Of a DNA stretch of 5,324 nt, positions 1-5,324 are shown in pieces. Origin of the DNA: Sediminispirochaeta sp. (lineage in GTDB: Bacteria; Spirochaetota; Spirochaetia; DSM-16054; Sediminispirochaetaceae); assembly GCA_011046055.1 (NCBI GenBank), contig DSBN01000086.1:1-5324 (forward strand), written 5' to 3'. How positions within the stretch are numbered: position 1 is the first letter of the stretch; the number at the start of each line of letters is the position of its first letter. A program made the position numbers and the translations under genes. The notes under the pieces are model-generated. The model searched no databases, had not been told where the DNA came from, and worked only from the letters and a program-made list of their open reading frames with translations.

Positions 1-839
1 ATCCGCAGCAGCATGCCCCGCATCCCCTCCACCAGCTGTTCTTGAAAATCCATGCTCATTTTGTTGATCTCACGGATCGAGCTCTTCAAGTCTTCCTTGT
101 GGGTCAGGTCACCCGATCCAATCTGCTTGATAATATCCTCCAGCTGCGAGATAGGCCTGCTGTAGGCCCGCCCCACCAGAGTGGCGACCACTATCGCCAA
201 AAGTATGAAGACCACCGCCACCGCCAGGCTGAACAGACGGATTGTCTCGATTCCACCGGCGTAATCGTCCATCACCACGGACACTCCGATCACCCAGCCC
301 CAGGCATCTTGATAGGTATAGGCGGCCATCTTCTCTTGACGCGGCTGGTCCTTGGTATTCCTCCAGGGATAGCTGATCAAGCGGACCTCTCCCCGTCCCA
401 ATTCCTGGGCGTTTTCCACCATCTCCCGGATGAAAAAGCGACCGTCTTCATCCAGCGAGTCGATGATGAGCTCCCCATCGCGGACTCGGTCCTCCGAGAG
501 CACGTAGTGTCCCTCGCTGTCGAGGATGAAAATGTAGCCCCGCTCGCCGATCTCAACCTTCTCCAGGTAATCCATAATTTTGCTCTTGTACATCTGCTCG
601 ACGTAGCTTTGACCGCTCTCTTTGCCCAAGATTTCACGGCTGTAGTTGAGATACTCCTGCTCGACCATCTGCGAGACCAGCTTGGCCTGTTCCATGAGGT
701 GATTCTCGATATGTTTCTCGAACTCGCTGGAAGTTTGAATGTAGAGCACGGTCCCGCCGATGAGCACCGGCAGGATAAATATCACAATAGAGATGATCAC
801 GAGATGGATACGTATGGGCAATCCTTTTTTTTTCGACAT
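1..839 (-). CDS. Membrane receptor with sCache_2-type sensor and HAMP domain (3' end outside window)
   Basis: The reading frame is open for 279 codons from ATG at 839 to the window edge, so the signalling domain is not visible. The start is supported by AAGGAG at 851-846, six bases upstream. Residues 2-10 are basic (MSKKKGLPIR), followed by a membrane segment at about 11-33, an extracytoplasmic region at about 34-200, a second membrane segment at about 201-223 and a HAMP linker from about 224 (SRPISQLEDII, GSGDL). The sensor region contains GERGYIFILDSEGHYVLSE (98-116), EDGRFFIREMVENA and a YPW...EKMAAYTY...WGWVIG...DD pattern, which match the single-Cache (sCache_2) signature. Characterised members of that family often bind small carboxylates such as acetate, propionate or pyruvate. 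The protein is either a methyl-accepting chemotaxis protein or a sensor kinase/cyclase; the window cannot decide. It is transcribed divergently from the decarboxylase genes, so a carboxylate ligand is a reasonable guess only. Confidence 0.85.
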   Translation of the reverse strand, partial: MSKKKGLPIRIHLVIISIVIFILPVLIGGTVLYIQTSSEFEKHIENHLMEQAKLVSQMVEQEYLNYSREILGKESGQSYVEQMYKSKIMDYLEKVEIGERGYIFILDSEGHYVLSEDRVRDGELIIDSLDEDGRFFIREMVENAQELGRGEVRLISYPWRNTKDQPRQEKMAAYTYQDAWGWVIGVSVVMDDYAGGIETIRLFSLAVAVVFILLAIVVATLVGRAYSRPISQLEDIIKQIGSGDLTHKEDLKSSIREINKMSMDFQEQLVEGMRGMLLR

Positions 840-873
840 ATGAAACTCCTTCTACTTTTTCGCCCCAAAAATA

Positions 874-896
874 TCGAATACATTCGAAAAGTTTCG
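874..896. repeat. Two overlapping short palindromes in the receptor leader
   Basis: TCGAAT-AC-ATTCGA (874-887) is a 6-bp inverted repeat with a 2-base spacer. It overlaps CGAAA-AG-TTTCG (885-896), a 5-bp inverted repeat with a 2-base spacer. Both lie downstream of the predicted start of the leftward transcript and upstream of the receptor's ribosome binding site. They could be an operator or a small leader hairpin. The palindromes are directly visible; any function is inferred, and arms this short can arise by chance in AT-rich DNA. Confidence 0.4.
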
Positions 897-904
897 GCGC
901 TCTC

Positions 905-933
905 TTGAAAGTAATTGACTCCACAAGTATAGT
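905..933 (+). promoter_or_regulatory. Predicted sigma70-type promoter for oadGAB
   Basis: A TTGAAA hexamer (905-910) is separated by 17 bases from TATAGT (928-933). Each differs from the consensus by one base and the spacing is ideal. Transcription would start near 940, giving an untranslated leader of about 70 bases before oadG. The -10 box overlaps the -10 box of the leftward promoter. A nearby TTGACT (915-920) is a less likely -35 because no good -10 lies at the right distance. Confidence 0.6.
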
Positions 934-953
934 GGGTACGTACAAATTAGCAA
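926..953 (-). promoter_or_regulatory. Predicted sigma70-type promoter for the receptor gene
   Basis: On the minus strand TTGCTA (953-948) is followed after 16 bases by TATACT (931-926). Transcription would start near 919 and leave a leader of about 80 bases before the receptor ATG at 839. The -10 box shares 928-931 with the rightward -10 box, so RNA polymerase probably cannot occupy both promoters at once. The -35 box touches the inverted repeat at 952-970. Confidence 0.5.
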
Positions 954-970
954 ACCCGTTATAAGGGTTT
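952..970. promoter_or_regulatory. Inverted repeat AAACCC-N7-GGGTTT, candidate operator
   Basis: Perfect 6-bp arms (952-957 and 965-970) flank a 7-base AT-rich centre. The dyad overlaps the -35 box of the leftward promoter and lies at about +12 to +30 of the predicted rightward transcript. A regulator bound here could block both genes. The same bases could instead fold as a hairpin in the oadG leader. No regulator gene is visible in the window. Confidence 0.45.
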
Positions 971-997
971 ACCGTAAAAGACTATATACTATATATA

Positions 998-1011
998 AGG
1001 AGTGCAATGTG
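998..1011 (+). promoter_or_regulatory. Ribosome binding site deciding the GTG start of oadG
   Basis: AAGGAG (998-1003) lies five bases before GTG at 1009. An ATG begins two bases earlier, at 1007, but is followed directly by TGA (1010-1012), so it cannot start the protein. The GTG frame gives a sequence typical of OadG, which settles the start. Confidence 0.8.
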
Positions 1012-1218
1012 ATTGTACAAGGTCTCACATTGACAATTATCGGAATGTCAGTGGTATTTGTTATACTGGTACTACTGGTTTTCGTGATGCAGCTGCTGTC
1101 GACCATCGTCTTCAGGTTTTTCCCCGAACCGGAAGAACCCGCCGTCGCCGCCAAGTCGGGACCCGGCGTGGAGATCGCCGTGGCCATAGCTGCCGCATTC
1201 GCAAAAAAAAACCAATAG
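1009..1218 (+). CDS. oadG: Decarboxylase gamma subunit, OadG family
   Basis: This 69-residue protein has one N-terminal membrane helix (about residues 5-34, GLTLTIIGMSVVFVILVLL), a Pro/Glu-rich hinge (FFPEPEEP, 37-44), and a short Ala-rich C-terminal helix containing EIAVAIAAAFAKK. This is the architecture of the small gamma/delta subunits of Na+-translocating decarboxylases (OadG, MmdD). In the family the helix sits beside the beta subunit and the tail contacts the alpha subunit, holding the complex at the membrane. I see no histidine-rich metal-binding tail of the kind described for some enterobacterial OadG proteins. Translation starts at GTG with AAGGAG just upstream. It is the first gene of oadG-oadA-oadB, with a 78-base gap to oadA that holds two hairpins. 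The coding end contains a run of nine A residues (1203-1211) just before the stop codon. Confidence 0.85.
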   Translation: MIVQGLTLTIIGMSVVFVILVLLVFVMQLLSTIVFRFFPEPEEPAVAAKSGPGVEIAVAIAAAFAKKNQ

Positions 1219-1225
1219 TTTCTCA

Positions 1226-1240
1226 TGCCGCTTCGCGGCA
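1226..1240 (+). other. Small GC hairpin after oadG
   Basis: TGCCGC-TTC-GCGGCA forms a perfect 6-bp stem with a 3-base loop, eight bases after the oadG stop codon. No T-tract follows, so it is not an intrinsic terminator. It could be an RNA stability or processing element between oadG and oadA. Confidence 0.5.
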
Positions 1241-1249
1241 ATCGCAACA

Positions 1250-1278
1250 ATTAAAATCGCCGGAACGGTGATTTTGAT
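1250..1278 (+). other. Long hairpin immediately upstream of the oadA ribosome binding site
   Basis: Bases 1250-1262 pair with 1266-1278 around the loop GAA, giving 13 continuous pairs including two G-U wobbles (1259/1269 and 1252/1276). The outer stem is AT-rich and the inner stem is CCG/CGG. The stem ends four bases before AGGAG (1282-1286), the binding site for oadA. It resembles an attenuator or RNA processing stem, but the T-stretch (1272-1275) is inside the stem, so termination here is unlikely. A role in setting the OadG to OadA ratio is inferred. Confidence 0.55.
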
Positions 1279-1296
1279 AATAGGAGTGTAGATACA

Positions 1297-3108
1297 ATGA
1301 AAAAGCGCGTTGAGTTTATGGTTACCGCGTTTCGCGACGGTTTCCAGTCCGTGTATGGAGCACGGGTTTTTACCAAAGACTTTCTCCCTGCCGTCGAAGC
1401 CGCGGTAGATGCCGGCATAGACCACTTTGAAGCAGGAGGAGGAGCGAGGTTTCAGTCCCTCTATTTTTACGCCAACGAGGATGCCTTCGATATGATGGAT
1501 CAGTTTCGCCAGGCCGCCGGCCCGGAGGCGAACCTGCAAACCCTGGCTCGAGGGGTGAACGTGGTGGGTCTGGACTCCCAGCCCCGGGACATCATCGACC
1601 TCCACGCCAAGCTGTTCAAAAAGCACGGTATCACCACCATCCGCAACTTCGACGCCCTCAACGATGTGAACAACCTCACCTACTCGGGAGAGCGGATCGT
1701 CGCCCACGGGCTCAAGCACGAGGTGGTCATCACCATGATGGAGCTGCCCCCGGAAGCCACCGGCGCCCACACCCCGGAGTTTTACATAGGCGTGCTGAAG
1801 CAGATCCTGGACGCGGGAATCGAGTTCGACTCGGTCTGCTTCAAGGACGCTTCGGGTACCTCCGTACCCAGCAAAGTCTACGAGACCATCCGCCAAGCAC
1901 GTCAGATGCTCGGAGAAAAACAGCGCATCGTCTTTCACAGCCACGAGACCGCCGGCACCAGCGTACTGGCCTACAAAGCGGCCATCGAAGCCGGCGCCGA
2001 CCAGATCGACTTGTCCATGGTCCCCGTCTCAGGCGGGACCGCCCAGCCGGACGTCATCACCATGTGGCACGCCCTGCGGGGTACCGAGTACGACCTCGGC
2101 GTGGACATCAAGAAGATCGAAGAGGCAGAAGAGGTCTTCAAGGAGTGCATGAAGGACTACTTCATGCCCCCAGAGGCGAAGGCCGTGGAACCGCTGATCC
2201 CCTTCAGCCCCATGCCAGGAGGAGCGCTGACCGCCAACACCCAGATGATGCGGGACAACGGTATTCTTGACAAATACCACGAGGTTGCCGGCGCCATGGG
2301 CGAGGTGATCGAGCGCGGCGGCTACGGGACTTCGGTGACCCCGGTCTCCCAGTTCTACTTTCAGCAGGCCTTCAACAACGTGATGATCGGCCCCTGGAAG
2401 AAGATCGCCGAGGGCTACGGAAAAATGGTCCTGGGCTACTTCGGCAAGACCCCGGTTGAGCCGGATCCGGAGATTGTCAAGCTGGCCGCCGAGCAGCTGG
2501 GCAAGGAGCCGACCACCGAGAAGGTGGTGGACATCAACGACCGCGACGAGACCAAGGGGATCGAAGCGGCGCGCAAGATGCTCAAAGCGGAAAATCTCGA
2601 AGAGACCGAAGAAAATATCTTCATCGCCGCCACCTGCAAGGAAAAGGGCATCCAGTACCTCAAGGGCGAGGCACGGACCAACGTCCGGAAAATCGACCGC
2701 AGTAAACAGGCAGCCGAGGAGTCCGGTGCCGGAGCACCCTCGGCCTACACCGTCACGGTCAACAACACCCCCTACACGGTCAAACTCGAAAACGGAAACG
2801 CCCTGGTCAACGGTGTCTCCTACTCGGTGGACGTCAAAGCCGCCGATAAGAACGCTGCCCCCGGATCCGCGGGCGGCGCCGCCTCCAGCGGCGAGACCCA
2901 CCGGGTCGAAGCGCCGATGCCCGGCCTCGTTCTCAGGATCGAGAAAAACCCCGGGGAGAGTGTCCAGGAGGGCGACCTGATCATGGTCATGGAAGCGATG
3001 AAAATGGAAAACGAGATCCACGCCCCCGCTTCCGGTACCATTCGGGAAGTGGCAGTAAAACAGGGCGATCAGCTGAAAGCCGGTGATCTTTTAGCGGTCA
3101 TCTCATAA
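1297..3108 (+). CDS. oadA: Biotin-dependent decarboxylase alpha subunit, OadA-like, with fused biotin carrier domain
   Basis: This 603-residue protein has a TIM-barrel carboxyltransferase domain (about 1-275), the helical PYC/OADA C-terminal domain (about 290-470), a flexible Ala/Gly/Ser linker (about 515-533), and a biotinyl domain (about 534-603) with the site EAMKMEN, biotin on K569. The expected metal ligands are present: D14 in RDGFQS, K183 in FKDASG (the lysine carbamylated in relatives) and H214/H216 in HSHETAG; T248 in SGGTAQP is also kept. It would carry CO2 from an acid to biotin for OadB to release. The barrel is atypical: the usual RDAHQS is RDGFQS, WGGATFD is GGGARFQ, and the tyrosine after the RGxNxxG motif is L92. 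The native substrate may therefore not be oxaloacetate. Start ATG is preceded by AGGAG (1282-1286). The stop lies 10 bases before oadB. Length matches the family's usual roughly 600 residues. Database names could include 'pyruvate carboxylase subunit B'. Confidence 0.9.
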   Translation: MKKRVEFMVTAFRDGFQSVYGARVFTKDFLPAVEAAVDAGIDHFEAGGGARFQSLYFYANEDAFDMMDQFRQAAGPEANLQTLARGVNVVGLDSQPRDIIDLHAKLFKKHGITTIRNFDALNDVNNLTYSGERIVAHGLKHEVVITMMELPPEATGAHTPEFYIGVLKQILDAGIEFDSVCFKDASGTSVPSKVYETIRQARQMLGEKQRIVFHSHETAGTSVLAYKAAIEAGADQIDLSMVPVSGGTAQPDVITMWHALRGTEYDLGVDIKKIEEAEEVFKECMKDYFMPPEAKAVEPLIPFSPMPGGALTANTQMMRDNGILDKYHEVAGAMGEVIERGGYGTSVTPVSQFYFQQAFNNVMIGPWKKIAEGYGKMVLGYFGKTPVEPDPEIVKLAAEQLGKEPTTEKVVDINDRDETKGIEAARKMLKAENLEETEENIFIAATCKEKGIQYLKGEARTNVRKIDRSKQAAEESGAGAPSAYTVTVNNTPYTVKLENGNALVNGVSYSVDVKAADKNAAPGSAGGAASSGETHRVEAPMPGLVLRIEKNPGESVQEGDLIMVMEAMKMENEIHAPASGTIREVAVKQGDQLKAGDLLAVIS

Positions 3109-3118
3109 GGGGTCGTCT

Positions 3119-4267
3119 ATGAATCTAGGAGAAGCACTATACAACTTTTGGGTTTCCACGGGTCTGGTAAATTTCGAGCTGGGGCAGGCAACGATGATCC
3201 TGGTGGGACTTGTACTGATCTATTTGGCCATCGCCAAAAAGTTCGAGCCCCTGCTGCTGCTGCCGATCGGCTTCGGCGGGATACTGGCCAACATTCCGTT
3301 GGCGGCTATCGCCGGACCGGAGGGTCTGATCGGTATGATCTACGCCGTAGGTATCGACACTGGGGTCTTCCCGCTGTTCATCTTTATGGGCGTCGGGGCG
3401 ATGACCGACTTCGGCCCCCTGATTGCCAACCCCAAGACCGCTTTGCTGGGCGCGGCGGCCCAATTCGGCATATTTTTCACCCTAATGGGAGCGCTCTTTC
3501 TCTCGGGTATTCCGGGTTTTGAGTTCAACGTGGCCGACGCGGCGGCCATCGGTATCATCGGCGGAGCCGACGGCCCGACCTCGATATTCGTCGCCAGCCA
3601 GCTCTCGCCGCGCCTGCTGGGCGCCATCGCGGTGGCGGCCTACTCCTATATGGCGCTGGTCCCGATCATCCAGCCGCCGGTGATGAAGCTTCTGACCACC
3701 AAGGAGGAGCGGAAGATTAAGATGGAGCAGCTGCGCCACGTCACAAAACGGGAGAAAATAATCTTTCCCCTGGCGGTGCTTGGCCTGACCATCCTGCTGC
3801 TGCCCTCGGCCACTCCGCTGGTGGGAATGCTGATGTTCGGCAACCTGATCAAGGAAGCGGGGGTCACCGACCGGCTCTCTAACGCGGCGCAGAACGAACT
3901 GATGAACATCGTCACCATCATGCTGGGCCTTTCGGTGGGCTCCAAGCTGGAGGCCGACAAATTTCTCAATATCGAAACCCTCGGAATCCTGGTGCTGGGG
4001 CTGGTGGCCTTCGTCATTGGTACGGGTACAGGTCTGCTGCTGGCCAAGTTGATGAACAAGCTCTCACCGCACCACCCGATCAACCCGCTCATTGGCGCGG
4101 CGGGGGTATCCGCGGTACCGATGGCCGCTCGAGTGGCCAACAAGGTCGGTAAGGACGCCAACCCACAGAACTACCTGCTGATGCACGCCATGGGACCGAA
4201 CGTAGCTGGGGTGATCGGCTCGGCCATCGCCGCCGGCGTGCTGCTGGCCATCGTCCCGATGATGTGA
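3119..4267 (+). CDS. oadB: Na+-translocating decarboxylase beta subunit, OadB/GcdB/MmdB family
   Basis: This 382-residue polytopic membrane protein decarboxylates carboxybiotin on OadA and exports Na+. The re-entrant segment [13 protein letters not shown] is present with D151, which corresponds to the essential Asp203 of the Klebsiella protein. Residues known to matter in that protein align by spacing: Y177 (Tyr229), N322 (Asn373), G326 (Gly377), S331 (Ser382) and R338 (Arg389), the last four in the stretch [17 protein letters not shown]. The ion pathway therefore looks intact. The N-terminus runs from a short amphipathic piece into the first helix (about 24-39) as in relatives, and the length is slightly under the enterobacterial form (about 430), within the range of shorter OadB/GcdB members. 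The start ATG is preceded by AAGGGG (3107-3112), which overlaps the oadA stop codon, indicating translation within the same mRNA. The operon ends here, before the terminator at 4301-4330. Confidence 0.95.
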   Translation: MNLGEALYNFWVSTGLVNFELGQATMILVGLVLIYLAIAKKFEPLLLLPIGFGGILANIPLAAIAGPEGLIGMIYAVGIDTGVFPLFIFMGVGAMTDFGPLIANPKTALLGAAAQFGIFFTLMGALFLSGIPGFEFNVADAAAIGIIGGADGPTSIFVASQLSPRLLGAIAVAAYSYMALVPIIQPPVMKLLTTKEERKIKMEQLRHVTKREKIIFPLAVLGLTILLLPSATPLVGMLMFGNLIKEAGVTDRLSNAAQNELMNIVTIMLGLSVGSKLEADKFLNIETLGILVLGLVAFVIGTGTGLLLAKLMNKLSPHHPINPLIGAAGVSAVPMAARVANKVGKDANPQNYLLMHAMGPNVAGVIGSAIAAGVLLAIVPMM

Positions 4268-4300
4268 TTTTTTCGAACCTTGCACACTTGAACAGACGAC

Positions 4301-4330
4301 AGGCTGCCCATCGAGGGCAGCCTTTTTTTT
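4301..4330 (+). terminator. Intrinsic terminator of oadGAB
   Basis: AGGCTGCCC (4301-4309) and GGGCAGCCT (4315-4323) form a perfect 9-bp stem with loop ATCGA, followed by eight T residues (4323-4330). It lies 33 bases after the oadB stop. On the minus strand no T-tract follows the stem, so it should act only on rightward transcription. The remainder of the convergent gap (4331-4386) shows no clear gene. Confidence 0.92.
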
Positions 4331-4386
4331 GCAGCGCTTGGACGTGGCTGTAGTCGGGCAGTAGCGGACCAGACTTTTTTCGCGTA

Positions 4387-5238
4387 CTATTTCTCCTGCT
4401 CGGTCATCCCGGTGATAAAAAGCTGCTTCATCGAGATTACCACCACTACCGGTGGCAGCATCGCCAGCATGGTGCTGGCCATAATTATGTGCCATTCGGC
4501 CTGTTGGTCGCCCACCGCCAACATACGGTTGATCCCGATCAGCAGTGTGTAGAACCGCTCCTGGGTGGTCACCAGGAGGGGCCAGAGGTACTGATTCCAT
4601 CCGTAGATGAAGAGAATGACGAACATCGCCGCGATAGTGGTACGAGAGATGGGCAGTAGAATGCGCCAGAAAAACTGCATCGGCGTCGCCCCGTCGATTT
4701 TCGCCGCCTCGGCCATTTCGTCGGGCACTGACATGAAGTACTGCCGAAAAAAGAACGTCGCCGTGGCCGAGGCGATGATCGGCAGAATCAGACCGGCGTA
4801 GGAGTTTAAAAGGCCCAGATCGGATACTACCTTGTAGGTCGGCAGAATCCGCACCTCCACAGGGAGCATCAGGGTCAGAAAGATGGCCCAGAAGAAAAAC
4901 TGCCGCAGGGGGAAGCGAAAGTAGACGATCGCGAAGGCGGCGAAAAGCGAGATGATAATCTTGCCGATACTGATCCCCAAAGCCATGATGGTGCTGTTCA
5001 TCAGCATCAAGCCCGCCGAGGCTCCAAAGGACTTCGAGCCCTCGAGTATCGCTTCGGTATAATTGGCGATTATTTTGAGCCCGGGGATGAAGGGCATGGG
5101 ACGTCTCAAAATATCGGAGAGCTCGCTTGTAGAGGCGACGAAGATAATATAGATGGGAAAAATCACGATGATCAAACCGATGATCAAAGACAGGTGAGTA
5201 AAAAAAGTTAAAACCGGATTTTTTTCTACCATTGCCAT
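4387..5238 (-). CDS. ugpE: ABC transporter permease, glycerol-3-phosphate type (UgpE)
   Basis: This 283-residue inner-membrane permease of the carbohydrate-uptake-1 class would pair with UgpA to form the channel of an importer for sn-glycerol-3-phosphate or glycerophosphodiesters, driven by a UgpC-type ATPase with a UgpB-type binding protein. It has about six membrane helices and the cytoplasmic EAA loop EAAKIDGATPMQFFWRILLP (177-196), which contacts the ATPase. Several stretches match the Escherichia coli protein as I remember it: LMLPVEVRI (123-131), NSYAGL, ASATATFFFRQ and FIYGWNQYLWPLL (210-222). Length is close to the E. coli protein (about 281). The first ATG (5238) is preferred to ATG at 5232 because GGGGGTG lies at a suitable distance upstream. 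Eleven bases separate it from the ugpA stop. Substrate is inferred from similarity; related sugar permeases share the fold. The gene runs convergent to oadB and no minus-strand terminator is evident. Confidence 0.9.
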   Translation of the reverse strand: MAMVEKNPVLTFFTHLSLIIGLIIVIFPIYIIFVASTSELSDILRRPMPFIPGLKIIANYTEAILEGSKSFGASAGLMLMNSTIMALGISIGKIIISLFAAFAIVYFRFPLRQFFFWAIFLTLMLPVEVRILPTYKVVSDLGLLNSYAGLILPIIASATATFFFRQYFMSVPDEMAEAAKIDGATPMQFFWRILLPISRTTIAAMFVILFIYGWNQYLWPLLVTTQERFYTLLIGINRMLAVGDQQAEWHIIMASTMLAMLPPVVVVISMKQLFITGMTEQEK

Positions 5239-5249
5239 ACCGTCACCCC

Positions 5250-5324
5250 CTAATACTCGACTCGGCGTTCCAAGAATCGGAACTGCAGCACGGTGATCAA
5301 TATGACAATGATCATCAGCACCAC
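5250..5324 (-). CDS. ugpA: ABC transporter permease UgpA, C-terminal end only
   Basis: Twenty-four codons and a TAG stop (5252-5250) are visible, entering from the right edge. The peptide is a hydrophobic helix followed by a basic tail (VLITVLQFRFLERRVEY), which matches the end of the partner permease UgpA, whose E. coli tail reads VVQFRYVE and onward. Its position 11 bases before ugpE fits the usual ugpA-ugpE order and co-translation. The identity rests on a short tail plus gene order. Confidence 0.75.
   Translation of the reverse strand: MVLMIIVILITVLQFRFLERRVEY

Noticed and set aside
42..908. Long plus-strand open frame opposite the receptor gene
   Set aside because: It has no recognisable domain and low-complexity His/Asp/Leu-rich composition, and it lies antisense to a clear membrane receptor with its own ribosome binding site. 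It is a codon-bias shadow.
985..997. TATACT/TATATA boxes just before oadG as a promoter
   Set aside because: Transcription would begin at or inside the ribosome binding site, and no fitting -35 box lies at the right distance.
1854..1869. Inverted repeat GGGTAC-CTCC-GTACCC inside oadA
   Set aside because: It falls in the conserved SGTSVP coding stretch and is short; most likely coincidence of codon choice.
1072..1944. Long minus-strand open frame opposite oadG and oadA
   Set aside because: It runs antisense to strongly conserved coding sequence and has no family resemblance or supported start.
2029..3021. 330-codon minus-strand open frame opposite the second half of oadA
   Set aside because: Its His/Asp/Val-rich content is what a GC-rich gene produces on the opposite strand; no motif was seen.
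4352..4380. Possible second terminator (AGTC...GACT followed by six T residues)
   Set aside because: The stem has only four outer pairs plus two after a mismatch and a large loop, too weak to call beside the strong terminator at 4301-4330.

Overview
The window reads as chromosomal DNA of a moderately GC-rich fermentative anaerobe. The main evidence is a complete three-gene locus for a biotin-dependent, Na+-pumping decarboxylase, an energy device typical of anaerobes and facultative anaerobes. The lineage cannot be fixed from the sequence. The style of the alpha subunit recalls proteins I remember from Desulfobacterota-like and spirochaete-like anaerobes, but this is recollection and not a search result. 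I see no mobile element, tRNA, rRNA or CRISPR array.

Layout. Positions 1-839 (minus strand) hold the N-terminal 279 codons of a membrane receptor with an extracytoplasmic Cache domain of the sCache_2 type and a HAMP linker. Its output domain lies beyond the left edge. Positions 840-1008 are a divergent regulatory region in which a leftward promoter and a rightward promoter appear to share one -10 element, flanked by inverted repeats. Positions 1009-4267 (plus strand) are oadG, oadA and oadB, closed by a strong intrinsic terminator at 4301-4330. Positions 4387-5324 (minus strand, convergent) carry ugpE complete and the last 24 codons of ugpA, the two permeases of a glycerol-3-phosphate-type ABC importer.

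How the parts work together. OadA has a TIM-barrel carboxyltransferase domain and a C-terminal biotin carrier domain in one chain. It would move CO2 from a carboxylated acid to biotin. OadB, which keeps every ion-site residue I could align, would decarboxylate carboxybiotin and export Na+. OadG would anchor the complex. No biotin carboxylase subunit is present, which fits a decarboxylase pump. The adjacent receptor has a fold that in characterised relatives senses small carboxylates, so sensing and use of the same class of compound may be coupled; this is inference. The ugp genes look like an independent neighbouring operon.

The most interesting points are the altered substrate pocket of the OadA carboxyltransferase domain, the overlapping divergent promoters, and a long hairpin just in front of the oadA ribosome binding site. 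I do not see a wholly new system; this is a recognisable pump locus with an unusual alpha subunit and a possible sensor link.
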